NCBI GenBank assembly: GCA_002295925.1 | Contig: DBGO01000015.1 | Coordinates: 92,388 to 156,387, forward strand | Length of the DNA stretch: 64,000 nt | From: Flavobacteriales bacterium UBA852 | Lineage (GTDB): Bacteria; Bacteroidota; Bacteroidia; Flavobacteriales_E; Vicingaceae | Direction: 5' to 3' | Notes under the pieces: generated by a model | Database searches by the model: none | The model's input: only the letters and a program-made list of their open reading frames with translations | What the model was told of the DNA's origin: nothing | Translations under genes and position numbers: made by a program | Shown: in pieces, positions 1-8,786 of the stretch | How positions within the stretch are numbered: position 1 is the first letter of the stretch | How the letters are laid out: every line of letters begins with the position of its first letter

Positions 1-661
1 TATGGTGATTTTAGGTGCTAAAGATGTTTGGGATGCTTTATTATCAATTGGTGTGCATGAGGGATATAAGCCGGAACAACCAATTAAATTCTCGCATAAA
101 ATTCACGCAGGTTTAGATAAAATCGATTGTAATTATTGTCATTCATCGGCAAGACACAGTAAAACTTCAGGTATCCCTTCTTTGAATGTTTGTATGAACT
201 GTCATAAGTTTATTGACGGAACAGATGGTAAAACATTTGAATATAACGGTAAAACTTATCCAATGCCTGAAGAAATTGAAAAAATCTACAAACATTTGGA
301 TTATAATAAAGAAACCGGTAAATATGGCGATAACCCTACACCAGTAAAATGGGTTAAAGTTCATAACTTACCCGATCATGCTTATTTCAATCACTCACAA
401 CACGTTGTAGCCGGAAAGCAAAAATGTCAAAAATGTCATGGACCGGTTGAGGAAATGGATGTTGTGTATCAGCACGCACCTTTAACAATGGGATGGTGTA
501 TAAATTGTCACCGCGAAACTGCTGTTGCTGATAAAGGAAATGGATATTATGAAGAATTTCATGCGCGTTTGACGGATGAATTGAAAGAGAAATATTTGAA
601 AGACGGAAAACTTACCGTTGATGAAATTGGCGGTTTAGAATGTGCAAAATGTCATTATTAA
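1..661 (+). CDS. actA: Alternative complex III subunit ActA, multiheme cytochrome c (5' partial)
   Basis: This is the C-terminal part of the multiheme c-type cytochrome of alternative complex III, the quinol:electron-acceptor oxidoreductase that replaces cytochrome bc1 in many Bacteroidota. Five CXXCH heme motifs are visible (CNYCH, CMNCH, CQKCH, CINCH, CAKCH), the last close to the stop. The frame is open to the left edge, so the true start, signal or anchor and any further domains lie outside the window; the in-frame ATG at 2 is probably internal. actB follows after 29 bases in the same direction, which fixes the identity. The hemes should face the periplasm and pass electrons toward ActE and the oxidase. 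Confidence 0.9.
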   Translation, partial: MVILGAKDVWDALLSIGVHEGYKPEQPIKFSHKIHAGLDKIDCNYCHSSARHSKTSGIPSLNVCMNCHKFIDGTDGKTFEYNGKTYPMPEEIEKIYKHLDYNKETGKYGDNPTPVKWVKVHNLPDHAYFNHSQHVVAGKQKCQKCHGPVEEMDVVYQHAPLTMGWCINCHRETAVADKGNGYYEEFHARLTDELKEKYLKDGKLTVDEIGGLECAKCHY

Positions 662-690
662 TACTAACTTAACAACACTTACCTGAATAT

Positions 691-3600
691 ATGAAAACTC
701 AAAAAAAATATTGGAAAGGTCTTGAAGAATTGCATAATGACCCTGAATTTGTAGAAAATGCAGGAAAAGAATTTGCAGAATACGTGCCTGTAGATGAGTT
801 TGTTGGCGATAAAAAAACGCTCGAAGACAGTTCTACATCACGTAGAGACTTTTTAAAGTTTTTAGGGTTTAGCGTTACTGCGGCTTCTTTAGCTGCTTGC
901 GAAACGCCCGTAACAAAAGCAATTCCTTACGTAATTAAGCCCGAAGAAATTGTTCCCGGTATGGCAAACTATTATGCCTCTACGTATTATGACGGGAACG
1001 ACTATGCTTCGGTGTTGGTAAAAACACGTGAAGGTCGTCCAATAAAAATTGAAGGAAATAAATTATCAAAAATATCACAGGGTGGTGTTAATGCGCGCAT
1101 TAATGCTTCCGTACTTTCTTTGTATGACGGAAACCGCTTGAAGAATCCTTTAAAAGGCGGAAACAAATCTTCGTTCGAAGAAGTTGATAAAGAAATCAAA
1201 TCAAAATTATCGGATATTGCTTCTAAGGGCGGAAAGGTAAGATTATTAACACACTCAATTATCAGCCCTTCTACAAAACAATTAATAGAAGAGTTTGGAA
1301 ATGCATTCGGTGCAGCTGAAGGAAACTTTAAACACGTGCAATACGATGCCGTTTCTTACAGCGCAATGCTTACTGCCAATAGAAAATCATTTGGCAAGCA
1401 AGTTATACCATCATATTATTTTGATAAAGCAAAGGTAATAGTATCCTTATCAGCTGATTTCTTGGCGAACTGGATTTCACCAATTCAATATGCTGCCGAT
1501 TATGCAAAAACGCGCAAACCTGAGAATAAATGGATGTCAAAGCATTATCAAGTTGAATCCAATATGTCGTTGACCGGTAGTAATGCAGATGTTCGTATTC
1601 CAGTTAAACCTAGCGAATACGGTGCGTTTTTGGTTGAATTGGCTAATGAAGTAGCCGCTAAAACAGGTGGTCAAAAATTACCTGCAGCTAAATCGGCTTA
1701 TGAAAAATCAGTTAAGAAAATTGCTCATGATTTAGTAGAAGCAAAAGGACATTCTATCGTTTTATCAGGAATAAATGATGAAAATATTCAATTACTGGTA
1801 AACAAAATCAATTCCGATTTAGGAAACTATAATCATACCATTGATCTGAATAAACCGGTTTATTTAAAACAATCTATAACTGCAGAGGTTGAAGCTTTGG
1901 TTTATGAATTGGAAAAAGGTCATGTAGATGCTGTTTTTATTCAAGGTGTAAATCCTTTATACAGCTTACCAAAAAAATTAGCCGATAAATTTAAAGCCGG
2001 TTTGGCAAAAGCCAAATTGAGTGTATCGTTTGCTACATATAACGATGAAACAGCGCAAGCGTGTCAATATGTTACTCCTGACAATCATTATTTAGAGTCT
2101 TGGAATGACGCTATGCCAGTTTTGGGAGAGTATTCACTTACTCAACCAACAATTTCGCCTTTATTCAAAACCCGTCAATTCCAAGAAAGTTTAATGACTT
2201 GGGCAGGAATTTCAGGTACTTATCACGATTACATTCAAAAATACTGGGAAAACAATCTTTTCTCTACTCAAACAGAAAGCATTTTATTTAATGATTTCTG
2301 GAATAAAAAATTACACGATGGCGTGTATTCCAATAACGCCACTGAAGTTAGAAGAACAGAAGCTCCTCAAGAAGAAATTGAAGCCGAACTAACCGAAGAT
2401 TATACAGCAGATTATTCAGCTGCAGCTAAAAAAGCAGCTTCGGTAAAAGGCGGAAACTGGGAAATGGAGCTTTATACAGCAACTGCCATTGGTGACGGTA
2501 CTTTAGCCAACAATCCTTGGTTACAAGAATTACCCGATCCGGTAACAAAAATTACTTGGGATAATTACATTACAATGAATCCCGAAGATGCCAAAGAGCA
2601 AGGATATAATATTTATTACGGACAAGAAAAACCCGCAACACTTGCTTCGGTTTCTGTAAATGGTATTACAATAGAAAAAATTCCTGTAATAGCATTACCC
2701 GGACAAAAACGCGGTACGGTTGGATTAGCATTAGGTTATGGAAAGCGTGTTGGCGCAATGGAAGAACCGACCGGTGTAAATGCTTATCCTTTATTGACAG
2801 ATAATTTCAATAATATTCAACTGTCTGTTGAAATTACCAATTTAAACGAAGAATACCCTGTAGCGGCTACTCAAACGCATCATACATTTATGGGGCGTGA
2901 GTCAATTATTAAAGAAACAGATTTAGCTACATATAAAACTGGAGATAAACATCACTTCAATCATCAGCATACATTTACAATGGGACACGAGCAAGTTAGC
3001 TTAAAAGAAGCTGATTTGTATAAACCTTTCCCAATTGAAGAAGTTGGACATCGTTGGGGAATGGTAATTGATTTAAATGCTTGTATCGGTTGTGGTGCTT
3101 GCGTAACATCTTGTATTGCCGAAAACAACATTCCTGTTGTTGGAAAAGATGAAGTACGTCGCTCACGTGAAATGCATTGGTTAAGAATTGACCGTTATTT
3201 CAGCTCAATTCCTGAAGAAGCGGCTAAACCACAAGAAGAACGCGATAATTTCATTATGGATATTCCGGAGTCGGAAAATCCATCAGTAGTGTTCCAGCCA
3301 ATTATGTGTCAACATTGTAATCACGCTCCTTGTGAAAATGTTTGTCCGGTTGCGGCAACATCGCACAGTATGGAAGGTTTGAATATGATGGCTTATAACC
3401 GTTGTATCGGAACACGTTATTGTGCAAACAACTGTCCTTATAAAGTGCGTCGTTTCAATTGGTTTAATTACCAAGGAAATGATAAGTTTACTGACATCAA
3501 TCCTTCACAAGACGATTTAGGTCGTATGGTATTGAATCCAGATGTAGTTGTTCGAGCAAGAGGGGTTATTGAAAAATGTAGTATGTGTGTACAACGCATT

Positions 3601-3861
3601 CAAGAAGGTAAACTTACAGCCAAAAAAGAAGGACGAAAAGTTATGGATGGAGAAATCCAAACAGCTTGTGCATCAGTTTGTCCTACAAACGCAATTACTT
3701 TTGGAGATGTTAACGATAAAGAAACAAGAGTGCGTAAAGAGGCTGAAAGCGACCGTTCTTACCATGTATTGGAAGAAATTGGTACACAACCAAATGTTTG
3801 GTATCAAGTAAAAGTAAGAAACGTAGAATCAAATCATTCTAATAATCATCACGAAGCTTAA
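691..3861 (+). CDS. actB: Alternative complex III subunit ActB, molybdopterin-oxidoreductase-like plus Fe-S domain
   Basis: ActB is the large peripheral subunit of alternative complex III. A twin-arginine motif (SRRDFLK, residues 50-56) precedes a hydrophobic stretch ending in LAAC (Cys70), so the protein is probably Tat-exported and possibly lipid-anchored. The first ~750 residues resemble the molybdopterin oxidoreductase fold, which in this family is known to lack the Mo cofactor. The C-terminal third is a ferredoxin-like domain with four cysteine clusters, starting near residues 798 (CIGCGAC), 873 (CQHCNHAPC), 905 (CIGTRYC) and 963 (CSMC, paired with CASVCP near 993). That matches three 4Fe-4S and one 3Fe-4S cluster. 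Its 1056 residues fit the family. actC starts 12 bases downstream. Confidence 0.95.
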   Translation: MKTQKKYWKGLEELHNDPEFVENAGKEFAEYVPVDEFVGDKKTLEDSSTSRRDFLKFLGFSVTAASLAACETPVTKAIPYVIKPEEIVPGMANYYASTYYDGNDYASVLVKTREGRPIKIEGNKLSKISQGGVNARINASVLSLYDGNRLKNPLKGGNKSSFEEVDKEIKSKLSDIASKGGKVRLLTHSIISPSTKQLIEEFGNAFGAAEGNFKHVQYDAVSYSAMLTANRKSFGKQVIPSYYFDKAKVIVSLSADFLANWISPIQYAADYAKTRKPENKWMSKHYQVESNMSLTGSNADVRIPVKPSEYGAFLVELANEVAAKTGGQKLPAAKSAYEKSVKKIAHDLVEAKGHSIVLSGINDENIQLLVNKINSDLGNYNHTIDLNKPVYLKQSITAEVEALVYELEKGHVDAVFIQGVNPLYSLPKKLADKFKAGLAKAKLSVSFATYNDETAQACQYVTPDNHYLESWNDAMPVLGEYSLTQPTISPLFKTRQFQESLMTWAGISGTYHDYIQKYWENNLFSTQTESILFNDFWNKKLHDGVYSNNATEVRRTEAPQEEIEAELTEDYTADYSAAAKKAASVKGGNWEMELYTATAIGDGTLANNPWLQELPDPVTKITWDNYITMNPEDAKEQGYNIYYGQEKPATLASVSVNGITIEKIPVIALPGQKRGTVGLALGYGKRVGAMEEPTGVNAYPLLTDNFNNIQLSVEITNLNEEYPVAATQTHHTFMGRESIIKETDLATYKTGDKHHFNHQHTFTMGHEQVSLKEADLYKPFPIEEVGHRWGMVIDLNACIGCGACVTSCIAENNIPVVGKDEVRRSREMHWLRIDRYFSSIPEEAAKPQEERDNFIMDIPESENPSVVFQPIMCQHCNHAPCENVCPVAATSHSMEGLNMMAYNRCIGTRYCANNCPYKVRRFNWFNYQGNDKFTDINPSQDDLGRMVLNPDVVVRARGVIEKCSMCVQRIQEGKLTAKKEGRKVMDGEIQTACASVCPTNAITFGDVNDKETRVRKEAESDRSYHVLEEIGTQPNVWYQVKVRNVESNHSNNHHEA

Positions 3862-3873
3862 AAACTTAAAATA

Positions 3874-5262
3874 ATGCATCAAGAAGCGTCAATAAGAGAA
3901 CCGTTAATTCTGGGTGAAAAAACCTACAAAGACATCACCGATGATGTAATTCGCCCAATTGAAGGAAAGGCAAGTAAACTGTGGTATATCTTTTTTACCG
4001 TAGCAGTTATTACCGCATTATACGGAATTGGACAAATACTTTACTTACTCGGTACAGGAGTTGGAGTTTGGGGATTGAACAAGACTATTAACTGGGCTTG
4101 GGATATTACCAACTTCGTATGGTGGGTAGGTATTGGTCATGCCGGTACGTTAATCTCTGCCGTGTTATTGTTGTTCCGTCAAAAATGGAGAATGGCAATA
4201 AACCGATCTGCAGAGGCGATGACCATCTTTGCCGTATTTATGGCCGGTATTTTCCCAATGATTCACATGGGACGTATATGGATGGCTTATTGGGTACTAC
4301 CCTTACCTAATCAATTTGGTCCTTTATGGGTAAACTTTAACTCACCACTGCTTTGGGATGTATTTGCAATTTCAACCTACTTGTCAGTATCATTGGTTTT
4401 CTGGTATATAGGACTTATTCCTGATTTTGCTACAATCAGAGACCGATTGAAAAAACCATTGCCAAAGCATATTTACAGTGTATTAAGCTTTGGATGGTCA
4501 GGAAGTGCTAAACAATGGCAACGTTTTGAAGAAGTATCGCTTGTTTTGGCAGGATTGGCTACCCCACTAGTATTCTCGGTACACTCTATTGTATCTATGG
4601 ACTTTGCCACATCGGTAGTTCCGGGTTGGCACTCAACGGTTTTCCCTCCATACTTTGTTGCAGGTGCTGTATTTTCAGGATTTGCTATGGTACAAAACCT
4701 TGTAATTGTGATGCGTAAAGTAATGCATCTTGAAAATTATATCACCATCAAACATGTGGAGTATATGAATATAGTGGTTATTGTTGTGGGTGGTATAGTA
4801 ACAGTTGCTTACTTGGCTGAGTTTATTATGGCTTGGTATAGTGGTAATCCTTACGAAGACTTTATTTATTTGTCTTGGGATGCAGCAAGAGGTCCATACG
4901 GATGGGCATTTTGGTCATTGATTATTTTCAACAACCTTATTCCGCAATTATATTGGATAAAGAAAATAAGAAGAAACTTATATTGGACATTCTTAATTTC
5001 TATCGGAATAAACATAGGTATGTGGTTTGAGCGTTTTGATATCATTGTATTATGTTTGAACCGCGATTATTTACCATCTTCTTGGACGATGTTCTACCCA
5101 ACAGCAACCGATATTGGAATTTATGTTGGAACATTAGGAATATTCTCAACTTTCTTCTTATTGTTTACGCGTTATTTCCCTGTATTGGCATTTAACGAAG
5201 TAAAAACAATATTGAAATCGTCGGGCGAACAATATAAAAAACAACATCAAGATAATCATTAA
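3874..5262 (+). CDS. actC: Alternative complex III subunit ActC, NrfD-like quinol-binding membrane subunit
   Basis: ActC is a polytopic inner-membrane protein of the NrfD/PsrC family. A short hydrophilic N-terminus is followed by about ten hydrophobic helices over residues ~35-440 of 462. In solved alternative complex III structures this subunit carries the quinol site near ActB's iron-sulfur domain. Family-type segments visible here include the WWVGIGHAGTLISA helix and the FPMIHMGR loop. It lies between actB and actD with gaps of 12 and 24 bases, as expected for co-transcription and stoichiometric assembly. Confidence 0.93.
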   Translation: MHQEASIREPLILGEKTYKDITDDVIRPIEGKASKLWYIFFTVAVITALYGIGQILYLLGTGVGVWGLNKTINWAWDITNFVWWVGIGHAGTLISAVLLLFRQKWRMAINRSAEAMTIFAVFMAGIFPMIHMGRIWMAYWVLPLPNQFGPLWVNFNSPLLWDVFAISTYLSVSLVFWYIGLIPDFATIRDRLKKPLPKHIYSVLSFGWSGSAKQWQRFEEVSLVLAGLATPLVFSVHSIVSMDFATSVVPGWHSTVFPPYFVAGAVFSGFAMVQNLVIVMRKVMHLENYITIKHVEYMNIVVIVVGGIVTVAYLAEFIMAWYSGNPYEDFIYLSWDAARGPYGWAFWSLIIFNNLIPQLYWIKKIRRNLYWTFLISIGINIGMWFERFDIIVLCLNRDYLPSSWTMFYPTATDIGIYVGTLGIFSTFFLLFTRYFPVLAFNEVKTILKSSGEQYKKQHQDNH

Positions 5263-5286
5263 TAAATTAAAAAAATTAATAAGACT

Positions 5287-5817
5287 ATGTCTGATAAAAT
5301 ACTATACGCAGTTTTCGGTGATGATGAAGTAGCATTAAATGCTGCCAAGAAAGTAACATCCGAAGGAGTGCATGTAAGCGATGTATTCTCTCCGTTTCCT
5401 ATTCACGGAATAGATCCCGTGATAGGTTTAAAGCGAACCAGAATTGCCATTGCTGCATTTATTTACGGAACATTGGGTACCATTTTGGCTTTATCGGGAA
5501 TGTATTATTTCATGATTTATGATTGGCCACAAGACTTTGGTGGTAAACCTAATTTTACATTTGTAGATAATGTAACATCATTTGTTCCAATTACATTTGA
5601 ATTTTCTGTTTTATTGGCAGCACACGGAATGGCTGTTACATTTCTTTTCAGAAACTGGACATTACCGTTTATGAAAGCACATAACCCAATTCCGGAATCA
5701 ACCGATGATAAATTTGTATTGGAGTTTCGTGCATCAGAAAACGAAAAAAGTTTAGAAGAAATTAAAGCCATGGTAGAAGCTGGTGGTGTTGAAAGAATTA
5801 TTGAAAAAGAAGCATAG
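5287..5817 (+). CDS. actD: Alternative complex III subunit ActD (DUF3341)
   Basis: ActD is a small membrane subunit of alternative complex III (DUF3341). The first ~55 residues are a soluble alpha/beta domain. Two transmembrane helices follow near residues 57-79 and 98-120, and a charged tail ends the protein. At 176 residues it has the usual length. ActD is a structural subunit with no redox cofactor. Its stop at 5817 lies 31 bases before the actE start chosen here. Confidence 0.9.
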   Translation: MSDKILYAVFGDDEVALNAAKKVTSEGVHVSDVFSPFPIHGIDPVIGLKRTRIAIAAFIYGTLGTILALSGMYYFMIYDWPQDFGGKPNFTFVDNVTSFVPITFEFSVLLAAHGMAVTFLFRNWTLPFMKAHNPIPESTDDKFVLEFRASENEKSLEEIKAMVEAGGVERIIEKEA

Positions 5818-5848
5818 TATTATTAATGATATATATACATTATTAAAG

Positions 5849-6484
5849 ATGAAACAAATCATAAAAATAGCATTAGGAGTATTTATCTTGGCATCAGCAA
5901 CCGGATGTAAAGATAAAGATGGGCTTGCACCTGAATATATGCCCGATATGTATCGTTCTCCGGCAATAGAAACGTATGTAGATTACGGAATGGATCCATA
6001 CTACGTTGGAGAAGCAATTGCCGAACAACAAAGAAACAGACCTTCGGCACGTAAACCTGTTGAAGGTACAATTCCTCGTGGATATATGCCTTATCCGTAT
6101 CCAAATACTTTTGAAGGGTATCAATTGGCTGGTGAACAATTAAAGAACCCTTTGCCAAAAACAGAAGAAAATGTAAAAAAAGGTAAAGAATTATTTGGTA
6201 TGTTCTGTGTACACTGTCATGGTAAAGATGGACAAGGACAAGGTTCTTTGGTCGAAAATGGGAAATTCCCACCTATTCCAACTAAATTTAATGAAAATTT
6301 AGATTTACCCGAAGGGAAAATGTTTCACACAATCACTTACGGTAAAGGTTTAATGGGTTCTCATGCTTCACAACTTACACAAGAAGAACGTTGGTTATTG
6401 GTTATGTATATCCGTAATCAATTTATGAAAGAACCATTAAATAATAATGTAAATATTGAAGCAGATACAAACGCAGTTCATTAA
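5849..6484 (+). CDS. actE: Alternative complex III subunit ActE, monoheme cytochrome c lipoprotein
   Basis: ActE is a lipid-anchored monoheme cytochrome c that receives electrons within the complex and may hand them to the oxidase. I chose the ATG at 5849 because it gives a textbook lipoprotein signal with ATGC at residues 17-20. The longer frame from 5783 would overlap actD and bury that signal. The heme motif is CVHCH (Cys120, Cys123, His124), and Met residues around 164-167 are axial-ligand candidates. The protein has 211 residues and sits between actD and actF. Confidence 0.92.
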   Translation: MKQIIKIALGVFILASATGCKDKDGLAPEYMPDMYRSPAIETYVDYGMDPYYVGEAIAEQQRNRPSARKPVEGTIPRGYMPYPYPNTFEGYQLAGEQLKNPLPKTEENVKKGKELFGMFCVHCHGKDGQGQGSLVENGKFPPIPTKFNENLDLPEGKMFHTITYGKGLMGSHASQLTQEERWLLVMYIRNQFMKEPLNNNVNIEADTNAVH

Positions 6485-6511
6485 TTTTGTTACATCGAAA
6501 ACTTTAAAAAA

Positions 6512-7705
6512 ATGGAATATACACCATCCGGTAAATTAAAAATGTCAACCTACATCATGATTTTAGTAGGTATTGTAGCATTGGCGTTAGGTTTTGTCAA
6601 TGACCATACAGAACATCATAATGCATTTTGGGCAAACCTGTTGCTAAACGGTTTCTTTTTTATGACAATTTCATTGGCAGCTACGTTTTTTATAGCTGTT
6701 CAATATGCAGCAGAAGCCGCCTGGGCTGTCGTGTTTAAACGAATTTTCGAAGCGTTGATGGCGTTCTTGCCTTATGGTGGTATAATAGTAACTATAGTAT
6801 TGGCTATGAACAGTGCCGGTGTTGCACATATGTATCATTGGATGGATCCTGAGGTAATGGATCCTAATTCGGAGCATTACGATGCTTTGATTGCTATGAA
6901 AAAACCTTATTTAAACCAAGTTTTCTTTTGGATTAGAACGGTTATTTATTTGGCAGGATGGATTTATTTTGCACGCTATTTCCGTAAAAAGTCATTAGAA
7001 GAAGACCAAATTGGTGGTGAATCTTTCTTTTGGCAAAATAGAACCATGTCGGCTATATTCTTAGTATTTTTTGGATTCTCTGAAATGTTTGCCGTATGGG
7101 ATTGGGTAATGAGCATTGATGTACATTGGCACAGTAACTTATACCATTGGTATTTATTTGCCACAATGTGGTTGGCTTTTATTGCTCTTTCATTGTTAAT
7201 CACTTACTATCTTAAAGGAAAAGGTCATTTAAAAGAAGTAAACGATAGCCACTTGCATGATTTAGGAAAATGGTTGTTTGCCGTTGGTTTATTGTGGGCT
7301 TATTTCTTCTATGCACAATTCTTGCTGATTTGGTATGCAGATATGCCCGAAGAAACAGTTTATTTTAAACTTAGAATAAAAGAATATGGCGGATTGTTCT
7401 TTGGAACAGCGTTGTTTAATTTCTTTGTACCATTCTGGGTATTAATGTCAAGAGATGCTAAGCGTAATCCTGTATTTGTAGTACCTGTAGCAATATTATT
7501 GTTCATATCACACTTTTTAACTTATTGGTTGGTATTTTTACCAAGCGCTACAGGTGGGCATGATCATTTATCTTTTACCGATATAGGTGTATTTATCGGA
7601 TTTTTAGGAGCATTTTTACTTGTTACATTTAATGCATTGGCAAAAGCTCCGTTAGTAGTTAAAAATCATCCATATTTAGAAGAAAGCAAGCATTTACATA
7701 TATAA
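6512..7705 (+). CDS. actF: Alternative complex III subunit ActF, polytopic membrane subunit
   Basis: ActF is the second large membrane subunit of alternative complex III, related to ActC/NrfD. Ten or so hydrophobic helices span the 397 residues. Family-type segments include the aromatic stretch VWDWVMSIDVHWHSNLYHWY and the following helix. It is the last act gene; coxB starts 30 bases later on the same strand. That order supports a physical complex III-oxidase supercomplex, as known from Flavobacterium. The start ATG at 6512 follows an A-rich leader, normal for this phylum. Confidence 0.92.
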   Translation: MEYTPSGKLKMSTYIMILVGIVALALGFVNDHTEHHNAFWANLLLNGFFFMTISLAATFFIAVQYAAEAAWAVVFKRIFEALMAFLPYGGIIVTIVLAMNSAGVAHMYHWMDPEVMDPNSEHYDALIAMKKPYLNQVFFWIRTVIYLAGWIYFARYFRKKSLEEDQIGGESFFWQNRTMSAIFLVFFGFSEMFAVWDWVMSIDVHWHSNLYHWYLFATMWLAFIALSLLITYYLKGKGHLKEVNDSHLHDLGKWLFAVGLLWAYFFYAQFLLIWYADMPEETVYFKLRIKEYGGLFFGTALFNFFVPFWVLMSRDAKRNPVFVVPVAILLFISHFLTYWLVFLPSATGGHDHLSFTDIGVFIGFLGAFLLVTFNALAKAPLVVKNHPYLEESKHLHI

Positions 7706-7735
7706 TCAAAACATCACAATTAAAAATTATTAGAG

Positions 7736-8761
7736 ATGGGAGTTACATTAACATTTATTGCAATAGTATTAGGAATAGTAGCTGTAGTGTACTTGCTAAG
7801 AGTATTCGAACTGTCTGCTATAGCACAAGGTAAAAAACCTTGGGAAGTAACAGAGGAAGAAGGCAAGAATCAGGCAAGATTAATGCCGGTATTTATGATT
7901 GCTTTTTACGCATTTTTTATTTGGCAAATCGTACATTGGGGTCCATATCTACTTCCTGAATCTGCTTCAAAGCATGGAGAAGATTATGATACGTTAATGA
8001 CCATTACAATGGGATTAATCATATTTGTATTCTTTGTAACTCAAACACTATTGTTTTATTTTGCCTACAAATATGCTTACAGCAAAAACCGTAGAGCAAC
8101 ATATTACGCTCATAATAATAAATTAGAATTATTGTGGACAGGTGTGCCTTCGTTAGTATTGACAATTCTTATTTTATTCGGTTTGAACACGTGGAACGAA
8201 ATAATGCAACCGGTTAATGAAGAGGAAGAACATGTGTTAATTGAATTGTATGCAAAACAATTTGACTGGACAGCAAGATATGCAGGAAAAGACAATAAAC
8301 TGGGACGTGCCAGTGTAAAGAACATAGCAGGTACAAATGCTCTTGGTGTTGATTCTACTGATATTCATGCTAATGATGATAAAATTGTAAAAGGCGAATT
8401 TCATATTCCTGTTGGTGTACCTGTACAATTTGTGATGCGTTCGCAAGATGTATTGCACAGTGCTTATATGCCTCACTTCCGTGCGCAAATGAACTGTGTA
8501 CCCGGTGCTAAAACACAATTTAACTTTACTCCAACTATCACTACGGAAGAAATGCGTCAAAAAACAGGTAATCCGGATTTCAATTATATCTTATTATGTA
8601 ATAAAATTTGTGGTGCAGCACACTACAATATGCAAATGGATATAATTGTAGAATCAAAAGAAGACTACGAAAAATGGTTGGCAGAACAAAAAGAGTTCAA
8701 TCCAAACGGTAAAAATGCCAACAATATCAACGAAAAAGAAATTAAATTAGCTCAACGATAA
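7736..8761 (+). CDS. coxB: Cytochrome c oxidase subunit II (CuA)
   Basis: Subunit II of an aa3-type cytochrome c oxidase accepts electrons from a c-type cytochrome at its binuclear CuA site. Hydrophobic segments near residues 1-22, 50-70, 85-110 and 137-155 anchor the protein. The C-terminal cupredoxin domain carries the CuA ligands: His241, Cys288 and Cys292 of CNKIC, His296 and Met299. No CXXCH motif is fused, so this is not a caa3-type subunit and the donor must be separate (ActE or another cytochrome). The extra N-terminal hydrophobic region and 341-residue length are common in Bacteroidota. coxA follows after 25 bases. Confidence 0.94.
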   Translation: MGVTLTFIAIVLGIVAVVYLLRVFELSAIAQGKKPWEVTEEEGKNQARLMPVFMIAFYAFFIWQIVHWGPYLLPESASKHGEDYDTLMTITMGLIIFVFFVTQTLLFYFAYKYAYSKNRRATYYAHNNKLELLWTGVPSLVLTILILFGLNTWNEIMQPVNEEEEHVLIELYAKQFDWTARYAGKDNKLGRASVKNIAGTNALGVDSTDIHANDDKIVKGEFHIPVGVPVQFVMRSQDVLHSAYMPHFRAQMNCVPGAKTQFNFTPTITTEEMRQKTGNPDFNYILLCNKICGAAHYNMQMDIIVESKEDYEKWLAEQKEFNPNGKNANNINEKEIKLAQR

Positions 8762-8786
8762 TCAAAATAATAAAAAGCATTAAAAG

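Noticed and set aside
3283..3811. Open frames on both strands inside the actB Fe-S region
   Set aside because: They coincide with highly conserved cysteine clusters of actB in the correct frame.
5883..6272. A 129-codon open frame antisense to actE
   Set aside because: It lies wholly opposite a clear cytochrome gene, its protein is rich in His, Tyr and Leu without any motif, and AT-rich genes often leave such frames.
7736..8761. Fused cytochrome c domain (caa3 type) in oxidase subunit II
   Set aside because: No CXXCH motif occurs in the protein.
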